NCBI GenBank assembly: GCA_013398175.1
Contig: VZRZ01002343.1
Location: 835,673-899,672, forward strand
Length of the DNA: 64,000 nt
DNA from: Climacteris rufus
Lineage: Eukaryota; Chordata; Aves; Passeriformes; Climacteridae
Direction: 5' to 3'
Positions within the stretch are counted from its first letter, which is position 1. Each line of letters begins with the position of its first letter. The position numbers and the translations under genes were made by a program. Below, one piece after another: positions 26,101 to 39,675 of this stretch. The notes under the pieces were generated by a model. That model was not told the DNA's origin. It did not search any database and saw only the letters and a list, made by a program, of their open reading frames with translations.

Positions 26101-29100
26101 GAGTGTCTGTACAGCAGAAGGTTTTTAACACCCAGTTTACGAGGGTAGAGCTCACAGTGTTTATAGTAAATACTTAATTCAAGAGAAGTTACTGCTTTAT
26201 TTTGCAGTCTTTATTGTTTCTGAATTTGTATGGCTTATTTACAGTAATGCTTCTTTATCTTAAGGTCAATACAGCAGCACTCAAATACAATGTAGTGAGC
26301 AAATGCTGTCAGTTTTTATAAAATCTAAACCATCGTTATGGTTCTGGGGATTGTAACTCTTCCAGTGTGAATCAAGCCTTAAATAATTCTTCCTACATCT
26401 GTAGACAGTTTCAACCAACTTTCTTTGCTTCTATGAATAACAGAGTGTAATTTATGATTTCTTCTGGAATCGGATCCTTCTTCCTCTGCCAGATGTTCCA
26501 CCCTTCCTCTGTTCTGCCAGTTGAACCATTTGACAGCTCTTTTACCAGGTCCTGCATAATAAGTCTAATTTTAAAAACTCATCATGCAGAACTGGAAAAA
26601 GAGAAAAATGGACTCTTTTGGAAAGGCTGAAATGCAGGTGGTGACAACCTAGTCCAGCCCACAGTTCATCTTGCCTGCCCTGAGAAGGCTCTGAGCAGGA
26701 GCACAGGTGGGGAATGTGGAGCCAAAGCAGCCAGGAGACCTGGGGAGGGATCAAGCACTGGGAGGTGCTTCCCTTTTGTGCAGGGGAAAGCACACTCGTG
26801 GTTGAGAGGAGACTCCTGGACACAGACACAGCTCTAAATCTGCTGTTTCTCACATCCCTGGGGCAGCTTGGGCCAGAAGACAGTCCAGAAGAGAGAATTC
26901 CATAGCATCTCCCATCTGTCTGGGGGTGCTTGGCATTTGTAGTAGACTTGGGAAAGCCTTACCAAGCCTTGTGCTGGTTGACTGAGGAACATGGTCAAGA
27001 AAAGGTTACCAAGGAAGGATGGTATACAGAGCATTTTAATGGGTAAAGCTGAGTGGAGAGCTGATTTAGTCATACATGGATGGTAGAAAAAAATAGAAAA
27101 TTCAGGAACAGAAATCAGGAAAGTGGGCACTAAAGTGATCTGGGGAAGAAATAACTATTGTCTGATGCTAAAAAAAGAATAATGAAAATGAACCAAGAGA
27201 AAAAAACCCTGGGCTATTGTATTTATATCTGACCAGATTATATTTAATAAATATCTTGTTTTCATCAGATAATCAGTACTTTCCAACAAAGTTTCTGATA
27301 AAGCTTTGTAGTATCTTAAATATTTAGAGTGCTGCTCAAAACTACAAGAACTACAGAAATTAGATGTTACAGCTGCTAAGGGTAGAAATTTGTAATCTAC
27401 TGTAAGCAATTTTATGTTGCCATCTATTTCTTATTTATTTTTAAACAAGCAGCTTTGTGTGGAATGAAATATTGGAACACAATAGTTTAACAGATAAGAC
27501 TGCTTTGAAACTGGCCTTAGGCAACATAAACTCTCCTGACCCAGATTTTCTGCCCTCTCAGTCTTTAGCTTATTTCAGTAGGGAAAATGGAATTCAAGTT
27601 CATTTTAACTTTGGAGATCGTGAGAAATTGGTTCTTAAAGCACTGAGGGCACGGACCGTGGATTACAGCATTAAAATGTTTAGAACATCAGAGTTTTCAG
27701 GCACCATCCTAATAACATACTTTTTCTGATATTTTAGAATATGGGTGTTGATCTGGAGATTAAGCTACATCACTTAAAATCTTGGATCTCTATTTATAAG
27801 AAAAAATAAGTTATATTCTTTCCTGTGGTCTTACCCTGTTCACAGAGAGGACTGTTCTTGTTAGAAAAAATGTGCTTGATTTGAGAAGTAAAAATTTGGC
27901 TTTTGTTTAGTGAAGAGTGCAATTTTGTCTTTAACAAATTTATTTATTTTTCTGTTAGTCATAATACTACGTGTGTGGTAGATCTTCATGCTTAATTTCC
28001 AGTGTTTAGGAATCTCAGAGTTGGGACTTTGTGGTCTGTTGTGGGACTTCTCTTCCTGAAAGTCTGCTTAAGTGCATGGAATTTAGCATTCTTTCAGTCT
28101 GTGTCCTTGTTTCTGTTTAAAAAACCCCCACTTTAATTCTTGGGAAGATGCTATAAGGTGTAAATCTATTACAAGTGATATAATTGTATTCACATTGTGA
28201 CCTTTTGTCTCTGTTGTATAAAAAAGGAGGTCACTTAACACGGTGTGGGATCTGAGCAGGTGAGCAGTGCAGTGTGACACTGCTCTGCCTCCAGGGCAGG
28301 TGTAAGAACTTTGCTTTATCCCTGCTGCATCTGTAGGTGTAACTCAGAGAAAGCTGGAGACAGAGGAGGAAGGGGGGGGTCCTCCTGGAGCCATGAATTG
28401 AAATGATAGCTGATAGAAGTAATGAAACAACTGCTCTGTCCCTTCAACGTGCTTTTTAGAGTTTGTCATAGAAAGTAATGCTTTTCAGACAAGCAGATAT
28501 TTGCCCAGCTCCAGAGGGAGCTTTGGCTGTAAGGACAGACCTCATTCTAACTGCAGAACAATGACAAACACAGTGCAGAATAATTTACATGTATTGAGTA
28601 GAAGAGCTGGCAATTGCATGAGGTGGTATGGGATTGCCAAAATGTTGTGTCACTGCCTGTGTTTAGTCGAGAAAGATGTGCATTCATGCCCAGGCAGCAG
28701 CATGGGAGGAACATGTGTGTTTAATGTGTGTAGCTGATTGTGAGGTACCTTTGGGAACTGCAGGAGAGCCTTGGGAATCTGTGGTTGTAGCTCACACAAT
28801 GGTTTTGTCTAAGCAGGACAACAGCACCATAAAAAAATCGTCTTAATACTTTCGCCACCACCTTTAATCAGCCTTTAATCGTACTTATGTTGCTATTCAA
28901 AATGTGTCATATCATGCAATGTCAGCTGAAGAGATTGTCCCATGAACTTGTAAACCAGACATGTTAATTGTTTGGTACCAGGCCCCTCTTTCTAGTCAAA
29001 GGAAATACAATAGAGCAGAAGATTAAATACTTCTGACAGCTTTCAGGTAAAACCAGTCATTTGAGAGAGCTGAATACATCGTGAGGCTCTGCCATGATTT

Positions 29101-32100
29101 TACATGGTGGTCGCATGATCAGAAATAAGAAACAGGAAAGAATATTGTAGATGAACTCTAAGCACTTCATGTAAATCAGGTAAAGATTGCATGGTAAATA
29201 GCTGCTGCTTAAGATGTGCAGCAAGTTGATTTGTATCTTTTTTAACTAAACATTAACTGTCACCTTCTAAGTTTTCCTTTTGTTGCTTAGCAGATTAAAT
29301 ATTAAACGTTTTCTTTTCAGAAGTTGAGAGCAACAAGTTGACTGGTTTCTATGGGAGCTAATTCAAGTTATTGTTTACATTGTTAATACCTCAAAGTAGC
29401 CGTGTTGGCCCAAGTCAATATGCAGCAAAAAGTTTGTGAAACAGAGATTTTCTTAGTTGTCCTAAGGTTGTGAGTAGGGACTGCTTAACTGAGTAGCATC
29501 TGCACGTCACTGAATTTCAGTTCAGACATACTCATTCTGATTTTTGCAAGATCCCCTAAACTGAAGTTGCTCATAATCTCTAGTTATGCTTACATTATTT
29601 TGCATCATGTCTAATTAGCACTTAGTTTACTGCTGAATGTGAATAGTACGTTAAATTCTGTCCAGTAGAAGTTGATTGTATTTTTTAAGAGAACACCAAA
29701 TATTACAATAATAAAACTTTGCTAATCTCTGTAACAGTGTAGATATAAAAGGAAGCAAAGTCTACATTTTTCAAGAAATTTCATCCAATAGAAATGATTG
29801 TGCCATGTTCAGTTGCTCTTGGGATGGGAGGTAGAAAGCAGCACGTTCAACAGGAAGCACTCCTGCAGTTCCTTCCTCTTTGACTTGAATCCTTGTGCTT
29901 TCCTTGCTTTGTTCAATTCAAGGGCTTGGTTTACAGGCAGTAAAATAAACAGAATAGCACCTGCAGCTTAGTCATAAATGGGAACATCTCGCAGTATCCA
30001 AGCAAACAAATGAAATCATGGAGTCAGCTAACCTTTCCTGGAGTGCCTTAAAAGCTCTACCAACATTCATTTTTAAGATAGATCACTGTTTTGGCTATCA
30101 AGGCTCTCTGAACACATAGAGGAATTGTGAAAGATTATGATCCAATTAATCGATAAAAGCTGCTAATTATTGTCTGAACTGTCAGAACACCTCTTGTAAA
30201 AAGCTCTATATATGTTCTCCTCCCTTTTTTTTTTTAATAAAGCCCACTTCTCAGGCATGATAGCAATCATATGATGTGTTCATATAAATATTTGACCCTT
30301 TCTCCAGACTTGAGCTACCAAGTGCATTTATAATACCAAAATGAACACTTGGGTTTTGATTTTTTCATATGTTGTCAACTTCAATTACATAAATAGATTC
30401 TGCTGGCTACGCTTTGTTAGCTGGCCACAGAAAATCATGCAGCACATGGGATCTTACTAATTCCTTCCACAAAGTTCTGTCTTAGACCAGAAGAACTGAA
30501 CTTGCTTTTTGGCAGGTTAATCTGAGTTGATCTTGCAATTATTCAAACACTACTGCAAAGCACTTCATATTAAAATTGAAATTAAGAACTTTGGAATTTT
30601 TGTTAATTGGAATTCAAATAAGTTGCTTCTGAAATCATGTCACTGTTTCATTGTAAAAAAAATAGTCTAAGTATATAGAGATTTATGAGGATGAGAAACT
30701 AGAAGCATCATTTGCACACCAGTAATGCAGATGGCTTTTTTATTTTTGGTTGGTTGGTTTCTTTGTTTCTTTGCTTGATAAATTTAAGTGTAAAACTGAC
30801 CTTATGTTGCTTTGTAAACTGAGTCTAAATATATTTGTGGTCATTGTTAATATAGGTTTTTAAAATTAGAGTATTAAAGCAAATGTAAAATATTGACAAC
30901 ATAATCTTCATAGACTGAAAAATAGGAATGCTTAGATTTTTCTGACCATTTGTACACAACATATTTCCATATACAGTGCGTGTAACATCTAAACAAGATG
31001 TTATTTCATCTTCTGCCTATCTAGTTTTAAGTATTTTTTTCTGAAGCTCTTTATTTTAGTAGAACTAGTGAGGATATGTGCTAGAACAGCTTTGTGTTCA
31101 TTTAATCAGGTTAATCCAACTGAACGACTTAATGTTGCCTTAATAGGAGCATTGTTGGTGAAGAATATCCACAGAAAAGATGAGATGAAATCAAGTTATG
31201 TCTGCTCACAAGCTGATTAAAAGTATAAAGTTGTTGAGCACTGTGTCTGAAGTCCTTCACTTACAACGAATCACTGGACAACATTTTTTACACTTTCAGG
31301 TATTGTGGGCAGAATTGTGGTTGGTGCTGTGTGCTCAGGTAGCAGCTGTTAAGGAAGGATGGACTTAGTTTTAGATGAAATAATTCATCTTCCTCTCATG
31401 ATTCAGTGTTTTCAACACAAGTCTTTATGAATTCCCTGCTACGAACACTAAGTAACACAATGTAGCTTCTGCTTATAAAGGTTGCATCAGTAGAAGGAAA
31501 TCAAAAGATGTCCTGGGTTATCCCGATGGGTTCAGGGATGTTTGCTCCCATGCCTGCTTTTAAACTGCTCCCCACATGAGCATCTCTCTCTCACGTGGTG
31601 GAGTAGCAGAGCAGTTCAGACTCCTCTTTACAGGTGGAGGTTGTTGACTGTGTATTATCTGTAAGAGGCAGCTAATTTTAGACTCTACTTTTTTGTTTGG
31701 TCCCTCACACCGATTGTTTATTGATTTTGGTGCACACTGCAGAGTTTCATAACTGTTTCTGAAAGGAAGATGATGTATTTGAACAGTTTTATGTAAGCAC
31801 TAAACAATTGAAACATAGCTTTCATCTGAGGGTATTGTTTTTTGTTTAGTGATGAATAATGTGCATATTGAATCTTTGCTTGCTTTACTTAAAACATTTG
31901 TGAGAAGTTTAGCGTTTTGAATAAATTCTATTATTAATTATGATTTTAAAGCCCTTGAAATGTGAGTACAGAAGAGTTGTAATATTTACAACTACTTAAA
32001 ACATTTGTATGAGGCCTTAAAGTATTTAAACACTACGCTTGACAACATTGCTATGAAGTGTATTCTTTCCAGTGAAGGTTTATGTGTAGCCCAGAAGATT

Positions 32101-35100
32101 TTCCCAACTTTTGCTGGAACAGGTTAGTTAGAGAAGGCAGTAATGTGAGAAAAGAATAGATAAATCATCTCTATGGCCCTACACAGCGACAGGGTAGGCT
32201 TTAGTTTCCCCACGCTTTAATGGAGCTGTGGGAGGCTGCCTTTATTCCTCACAGACCCACACTCTGCCGGGTAATTCATTTGCTCTTAGCAGGGCACAGC
32301 TCCTATTACCAATTACTGTGAGCTTTGCTTTTTTTTTCTGCCTGGAGGTAGCACTGGAGGGAATGTATCTTCAAGGATTCTCCTGACTCATCCCCAACCT
32401 CTGTCCAGATACAAGTAATTTTCTATACATTACCTAGCTGATGATGTGCATTTGCCAGTGTAGCTTACTTATTTTTCAGACTGATCAGTCCAAAGACTTA
32501 AGATTTAAAGATTTCCTTTGAAGAATTACTAAAGAGAATCTCAGTGTAGCATTGTCATCAAAATATGCAGAAGTTTAAATGAGTTTCTGGAGGTCTTTTG
32601 GTGTCTGTTCAATGGTATTAATTTAGCTAGAGCAGACAGTTACAGAAATTTGATCTCAGTTATTGAATAAATCGGCCATTTCTCTGCACTGTTGAGCAGC
32701 CCAGTCGGACTCTGCTCCTGGCAGAAATGCGTCATTGCAGGTGCTGGTGGGGTGGGAAGCATGACAGGACTCAGTTTTGTCAGATACTTCTGCACACAGT
32801 TTTTTAAAGAAATGAATAGTAATAGTGAGGTTTTCATCATGCATAATCCAAGATGATTACTCATGGTTAGTCAGCTGCTGATATTTCTCATATTTTTCTG
32901 CTTTTGTATAATTACCTTCATAAAAATAGCTGTGTGATTTAAATCCTTGTTGCCCTGTATTTGACCACAAAAGTTAATTAAGTTTATCGACACTGTATTT
33001 CAACTGTAGGATTGCAGTTTCTCTTTCAATATAATAATTTAATGTCAGTTTTCATGTCAAAATTCGCATACTGTGTCCAAAATACTTCTAGTGAGAGGCT
33101 GTATAAGAAGCCACCTGCAGAAGTTGCAAGTGACACCACGTTGTTGGCAATGCTGACTCTCCCCTCTGGGAAAAGGAAACAGCCTTGTACTGTGTGAAGG
33201 GCAATTCTAAAATGGTTGAATATTTTCAAGACTTTTTTCATTAAATTTGTCTTTTGGTCTTTTAATCTGCTTTGAAATAGACAAAATCAGAGGCGGAAAT
33301 CTCAACAAAATAAGCATTGTTTGTGCAACAGAGGCAAACATAATTTGAGACGTTTTCTTCAATCAGTGAAATTATGTGTCAAAAATGAATTGGATTAACA
33401 TATTCAGTTAATTTGCTGATAATCCGGATGATTGTTAATAACAAGTACTTTCCATGTCTGTGTTCATTTTTGGATGTCTGTGTAGATGGGGTTCTAAGTG
33501 CTATTTCAGTAAGTGAACTCAAAACCCTCTGAGAAAATGAAAAAAAACCCAGCTTTTCTCTAACAGTTTATTGTTAAAATTGCAATGCTAAATGCCAAAG
33601 GTTATGTTTTAGATTTTACATATTTACTATTTTTAAAATACCAATATATGGGATGGTGTAAAAGACAGTTCAGTGATTTGAAGGAATAGCTTCAGTGGCT
33701 TTTCAATAGTTTTATAAGTATTTCCAGAGCTTTTTTTTCAAAGTATTATTACACATTTTTCATTTTGTAATGAAATCTAGTTAGTCTTTAGAGTTTTGGG
33801 AAAAACTCATTCTAGATATGCAGAAGAAGGTACTCAAAACAATTATAAAGGGAGACCCAAGAGGTTTTCCTGTAGGAATTCAGGAAGCTCTCAGCTGTAT
33901 GCTGGGATGGCAGCACGGCTGAGGTGAGGCTGTGCTGGTACAATCTGTGCTGTGTCTGGCATTGGGCACCATCACCCTCTTTGTAGCAGCACCTCTGTTT
34001 GATGGTGCTCCAGGAACTGATGGAGATGGATTTCCTGCAGCCAGCCCCATTATTTGTCTCTTTATTTTCTCTTTACCCATTGCTGATAGGCAGCATGCCA
34101 AGAGGAGCCATCCTTTAAAAACTCTGCGTCCTTTCCTCTCCCTGGAGTGGGTGTTTCTCCCCAGGGCTTGTCTCTGGGAAGTGACTCTCGTAGCTTCCAG
34201 TTCCCGGATTGTTCAGTGAGCTAAGTGTTCCCGTGTACTTTGTTTATGTTCAAGTCTGATTTATGTTGATCCTTGGAAGAAAGGAGATACTGAGCATTCC
34301 AAGGGCCTGACCACTGGGACTGGGCTAATCTGTAGCCTCGGAAGGAAGCTGGCTGTAGGCGTGTCTGCACTGCTAGGGTCTGCTGTGTTCTGAAAGCACA
34401 GTCCCTGCCCTTCTTCGTGAGAGGGAAAGGGGAATTGCCAAGTCAGTCTCAGACTGTGACTTAGCACATTCTCTCGGGTACAAATCAGTAATGCCCACTG
34501 CTCAAAGGGAGGGACTGTTGGAAACTTTAACAGCCCCAAGTGCTTGTTGCCCTCGGTGTCAGGGATCGCTGTCCCCACTGCACAGATCTCCAGGTCTTTC
34601 TGGGAACGGACAGGGAGACTGAAGAGCTTCATGCAGATGGCCTTCCTTGGCACTGCTGGGTAACCTGCTGGATCTCACACTTTCTAAGTGTCTTTTTTTA
34701 GTGTTTTCTGATACACTGGAAAAAAAAGTAAGAAAAACAAACCAAATCCAACATTTTACAATTCTAGCATTCTTCCCACTAAAGATTGTGGTGCATTACA
34801 AACTCCTAGCTGTGGAGTTTCAAATTTTCCTGAGTTTTATAAATGATGAAACGTAGTGCTTGTGTTCACACAATGATGCTGTAAATCCTGGAACTGGTAT
34901 TGCTAATAGCTAATCTGGTTATTATTAATTCAATTCAATACTGCACTGTGTATAGTGACCCAGGTTCCTTGCAGGTGTAAATGAGTGAGCAGTGTTGCCA
35001 TCAGCCATTTGACTTGGCCAGAGTTTGAATGCACTGTGATTCTTGAGCGCTTATTTTCCATCAGATTGCTAAAATAAAAGCTGATTTACTACTGCAGTGT

Positions 35101-37304
35101 CATCCAGATTTCACAGTTTGTGCCAAATAAAATACCAGCTCTAGTGTCTCAAGTAACAGGGAAGTATTTCCCCCCTTATAAGATTTTTCCAAGGAAATAC
35201 ATTTTGTCTTTTGAAGATAAAATGTTTAAAAATAAAAGGAGCGTTTGTCTTCAGCAGTTAAGAAGATAGCAACCACCTACAATCTGTGAGAACACTTACA
35301 TAAGGCTCATACATTGTACAGGAGTTCTGTTTGCCAGTGCTGGAACACTGTTTCTATGGACTTGTCAGGAAAATGTGAACTGAAGCCTTCCTTGCAGTGC
35401 TGGAGCAGATTCTATTTTGATAATGTATCCTAAGGGCTAAGTAGGAAAATTATTTTTTTTTCCTAGTTTTCACTTTACTACTCTTAAACATTTTGCTGAA
35501 TTCTGTTAAAACAAAACCAAGACAACAACCACCTGAAATCCTTTAGGGCTATTGAAACAATGGAATAGCTTTATTTGAGTTGCCACAAATGAATTGGTAT
35601 TATGCTTTCCACCAGTTCATAATAGAAATGGTTTTCATACCAAGCAGAGTGATGGTTTATACAACTTTAACTTTAGGTGTCTTCATTTCAAGGAAGGGAG
35701 TAGAAACCCCCAAAGTGAGAACTGATTTCTGTCAGATCAGCCTGGTATAGAAGGTGCTTTCTTGGATTATGCAAAGTAGAATATTGAAATTTTAATAGTA
35801 GGGATTTTTTAAAATTATATTTTTCCTGTACATGTTTTTCCTGTTGAGTTTCAGTTATGTTATTAATATACTTTGTGTATAGGTCTGCTTCAAGTCAGGG
35901 GTTACAGAGATAATGGTTACCATCTGTAAATGCAGATGGCAAATATGAAATAATTCTTCAATTTGAGGAATTCTTATTTGAGGAGGCTTCAAATAAATGA
36001 GAAAGGGGAGGCAAATTGTTACCTTTAATATAAAATATGAGTGTGTCATGGTGCTTTACATTCTAAATCAGAGGTTTCTCAGTTTTGCACATGGTTGCTG
36101 GATAAAGTGCTTATTGTACAGGGTTTGATTTTAAACAAGGTGAACTAATGTTTTCTACTACACGTTTTTGTGTTTGAATTGTTCGTGTCCCAACAATCAG
36201 TTATATTGGAAACATCAGAATGAAATATGGCTTTGGAAGACTGAAAATAGATGGGAGACATTCTGCATATCTTTAGTCGAGTTTCATGTGAAGTGAAGCT
36301 GCTGGTTGTAGCCCCCACCTGGTGCTAAAGCACTTGTATTCCTCTGGAGCAGTTAGAGGGAGCAGGCTAAAAATAGTAGTGGTTTAGTATCTCATACATG
36401 CAGCAGTGTAAATAGATGTTTACAGAGAAATGTCTTTTATCCTCGTTTATTTATTTTTTGTTTCTTTGTTTGGAAAGGTATTTATAAAAATTATTTTTAA
36501 GCTTCCAAACTTAGTCAGTCGATAAGGAAAACCTTATGCCAAAGACAAACTAGTAATTTTATGAATGCCAAGTTCAGAAGTTCTCTTTAGAAAGCTGAAC
36601 TGCTGATTTCTTGTTTAAACTCTAATAGGAAAAGAGAGAAGAATCAAAGTAATTATTTATATTTTATTATTGCAAGTCTTCAATTTGTCATCTTTATAAT
36701 ATTTTTCAGATGTTCTGTTCATTAGTGTATCTAAACCAAGTATTGATGATATAGGTCACAGACTTTTTCCTCCTTACAAAAAAATCCCTATAAATGTTGG
36801 GTGGGGATGTGTGTTTTCTTTTTTTGGGGAAGGTTAAGAGAATTCATTGTTCTTAGCTCAGAAATATTTCCGTAGTCTGATACAGCAGCAGTTCTTAAGT
36901 AAAAATGGAAAGAAATGAGAGCAAAATGTGATTTGAGAGATGTCTGAAGAATTTGAGGAATTTAGACTTTCTGGGAATTCTAGAGTGTCTTTTGTTCAAA
37001 GATTATGTAGCAATATAGCACTAGGGTTGTTCTAGTGGTAAAGGATCATTTGGGAAAATAGCTGGATTTTTAACAGCCTATGTAAAAGATTTACAACGAG
37101 ACAACTGGAATATCTGAGACTTTACTATGAATTGGAAAGTTTAAAATTAGAGTTCTGCACCGAAGAACTTTGGATTTAGAGGTTTCCTAATGATGAAGTT
37201 CATGTAGTGTATGAAACCACAGTGAAAATGGGGACCTGAGAGTCACAAGCAGCAGTGAAAGAAATTCTGTGTGAAGGGGGTGGGCAGGGCATTCATAGTG
37301 GGGT

Positions 37305-37446
37305 ACCCAGAGGTGCTGAAATCACCTGCTTTGGGGATTTTCAGAACCCGACAAGACAAATTCTTGAGTGCTGGTAATCCCATGGGATGGGAGCATGGAC
37401 TAAATGACCTCCAGAAGGTCCCTTCTAACCTAATTCATTAATGTTC
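37305..37446 (+). mobile_element. CR1 LINE fragment, 3' end
   Basis: The diagnostic CR1 3' segment actaaatgacctccagaagg followed by tcccttctaacct is present, preceded by the degraded segment gctgaaatcacctgctttgg. The tail has decayed to taattcattaatg. The fragment is strongly 5'-truncated and non-coding. The left boundary is approximate. Confidence 0.85.
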
Positions 37447-38244
37447 AAACCACAGATCAAGCACATTTTGTGTGGGAAGTCAAACTTGTTTTGAGTTGTG
37501 CTGCAATGCTTCAACCAATGTCATTAATTGCATGCCATGTTCTCAGTTGGATCTGGACAATAAATCCACATTTCTGTACATTCCTGAAACCAAAGTGAAG
37601 AAATGGACACATAACCAATTCTGCAGTGAGTTGTGGAAGTGATGAAAATCAAGCTGCTTTTATTCAAAGCATGATGTTTAGTTATCTGTCCTGGGGAAAA
37701 TAATTAGTCAAAGCTAACCTGCAGCATAACAAATGTTAAACCTTTAGTACAAGAAGGTGTTTCTGTTAATCCTACATGGGTTTGAAAGCATGAATACAGC
37801 TCATGTGGCTTAATCTCTTTGAAAAGTGACTCCAAGGCAACTCGTAACTAGTAAATTGTGGTTAAAATGCTGTGAATATGAGCAGATAAGCAGCTACATT
37901 TTCACTTGAATTCTGCTCTGAAGAGACCTGCTTGGTTAATAATGTACTTAATTTGTATGGGTGAGTGGGAGTTTGAGGAGAGTGTAATGTCAGGAAATCG
38001 AGTGAGAGCTGAGTAAATTATGATTCTAAAAGCTAAGAACAAAGAAAAAAATCTTGCATAACAGTAAGTTAATGTGTCTTCATTTAATGTGAAAGCACCG
38101 ATTGGTAACCAGGGAAAATAATGAAAAATATGCACTTAACCATCATAATTTTTCTACTGAGGTGTATATCAAGCAGTACTTGCTTATATTTCTTATTTTT
38201 CAATTCACACTTTCAGAACACGATTCTCTACCCTTTCGTACTGT

Positions 38245-38326
38245 CATTCTTTGGTGGCCATGATAATTTTTTTTCATTCTTTGTAGGCCGTTCTTTGGTC
38301 GTTATGATAATTTTTTTGTCATCTTG
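38245..38326. repeat. 44-bp imperfect tandem duplication
   Basis: Two consecutive units share ttctttggt, an atgataattttttt core and T-rich ends. The second unit starts at 38291, 44 bases after the first (38247). It is probably replication slippage; no function is suggested. Confidence 0.7.
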
Positions 38327-39239
38327 ATATTTTAAAATATGTTAACACCTGAAATATTTTGGGATTGATCATTGAAAAACATATTGCCTTTGAATACACA
38401 CCCCAACACGTGTGGTGTTTGTATTCAGCATATTTGAAGTCTGAAGTTTAAGGATGACTGTGGCAAGCAGTAGTGTACCTTAAGAAAAATAATTAAAAAT
38501 TAATAAAAATTCTCACAATAAGACATTTCTTCATTTTTATTAATCTTTCTGAATTGTTAATATTTCATATTGTTCAAGTTTCCAAGAACCTAGGGATAGG
38601 CTTCATTGAAGTTCATACTGATTTGTTGAAATTTTAATGACTTGATAGTTCTTTGAGTCTTAAAAAGCCTGTACCAGTAATTCCTACTTCTCACTGTAGA
38701 CTAAGTACCACGCTAATGATAGATAGGAAGGAAATAGTAAGTTGGGGCTTTTATTCAACTCTGTAAAGTATTTTAACAATAAGTAGCTAGTGTGCAGTAA
38801 AATTAATTTTTAAAAATTCATGGCAAAAAGTCTTGCTGGAGACATTGAGGATGAACTAGCTCAGTACAGTCCTTTGGTGAAGTCCGGTATTAATACTAAC
38901 ATTGATTTTGGATCTGAAGGAAAGTTGTTCAGAGCTTCAAAATATTCAAAGCCATTGGTATGTTATTGTGTGTTAATTCAGCATTGTCTAATATAAACTA
39001 CTGGAAAAAGGGATGTTGTGCTGATACACGGGTGGTGTCAAGCGGTGGGGCACGGGAGCTGCTGCACATCCAGAGTGAGGGTTAATATCGGGTAATTTTC
39101 TGTCAAAGTGAGCACAGAAACTGTCCTGCTTTTCTGTTAAATTGCTTATAAATCCACTGCCTGACTATGTTTTTGTAAACCCGTAATATTGGCGGGAAAT
39201 CTGTAGGTAATGTGTACATATAACTCTAAACTGGAATTC

Positions 39240-39675
39240 TGTGCGCAGGGGGACCGACCACAGCCCGCACGTGAACAGCGGTGCCCGCGGGGCGCTGTGC
39301 GCGCTGTGCAAGGCCGCTGTGCAAGGCCGCTGTGACCGAAGGCGCCTTCTTTTGCAGGGTCCCGAGGCGTGCCCAGGATGGAGCCCGCGGGGCCGGCGGA
39401 CGGCGAGGATGAGCCGGGGCCGCCGCCGCGCCTGGCGCCCAGCCCGCACAGCGAGGCCGTGGCACACGAGCTGCGGGGGCTGTCGCTGCAGGCCGGGCCC
39501 TGCCTGCCGCCCCTCACCGAGCGCAAGAATGGTGAGTGCGGGGGCCGCGGGGCGCTGCCTCCTGCCGAGCCCCCTCAGCGGGGTTCGGGGGCTGCGGGGC
39601 GCGGGACTGTCCCCAGAGCTTCCCGGGGCGGCAGCGGGCGCGCTGGGGGGCCCACGGAGTGGAGTCGGTTGGCTT
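39240..39675. promoter_or_regulatory. CpG island over the first alternative MRTFB coding exon
   Basis: This is a sharply bounded GC-rich and CpG-rich stretch in AT-rich surroundings, with a CACGTG E-box at 39268-39273 and a 13-base tandem duplication (39303-39315 and 39316-39328). It covers the exon and its splice sites. It may act as a promoter or may simply reflect the GC-rich exon. The clear splice acceptor at 39357 shows that at least some transcripts enter from upstream. Confidence 0.55.
39358..39531 (+). CDS. MRTFB: MRTFB (MKL2), alternative N-terminal coding exon, type 1
   Basis: MRTFB is a coactivator that carries signals from actin dynamics to SRF target genes; it is held in the cytoplasm by G-actin and enters the nucleus when actin polymerises. 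This exon carries a short 5'UTR (39358-39377) and the start codon at 39378, in a strong context (A at -3, G at +4). It encodes 51 residues beginning MEPAGPADGEDEPGPPPRLA and containing SEAVAHELRGLSLQ, then ending LPPLTERKN. The pattern SEAVAHE, LSLQ and LPPL.ERKN matches the N-terminus of the longer human MRTFB isoform. The acceptor is cttcttttgcag (ending 39357) and the donor gtgagt begins at 39532. The exon ends one base into a codon, in phase with the RPEL exon at 63,914. An in-frame GTG nine bases upstream was rejected as the start. Confidence 0.9.

Larger units (their letters stand above)
20108..39240. other. non-coding DNA: intergenic, or first MRTFB intron if transcription starts near 19.5 kb
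   Basis: This is mostly AT-rich sequence without a recognisable exon. It contains a CR1 fragment at 37.3 kb, a short tandem duplication at 38.25 kb and a possible ancient SINE relic near 22.8 kb. Open frames such as 27457-27729 (90 codons) and 34261-34653 on the minus strand have no recognisable homology. I see no RNA gene. Confidence 0.6.

Noticed and set aside
27457..27729. 90-codon open frame with protein-like composition
   Set aside because: No family was recognised, there are no flanking exons, and it ends in AT-rich sequence. Without a database search or transcripts it cannot be supported.
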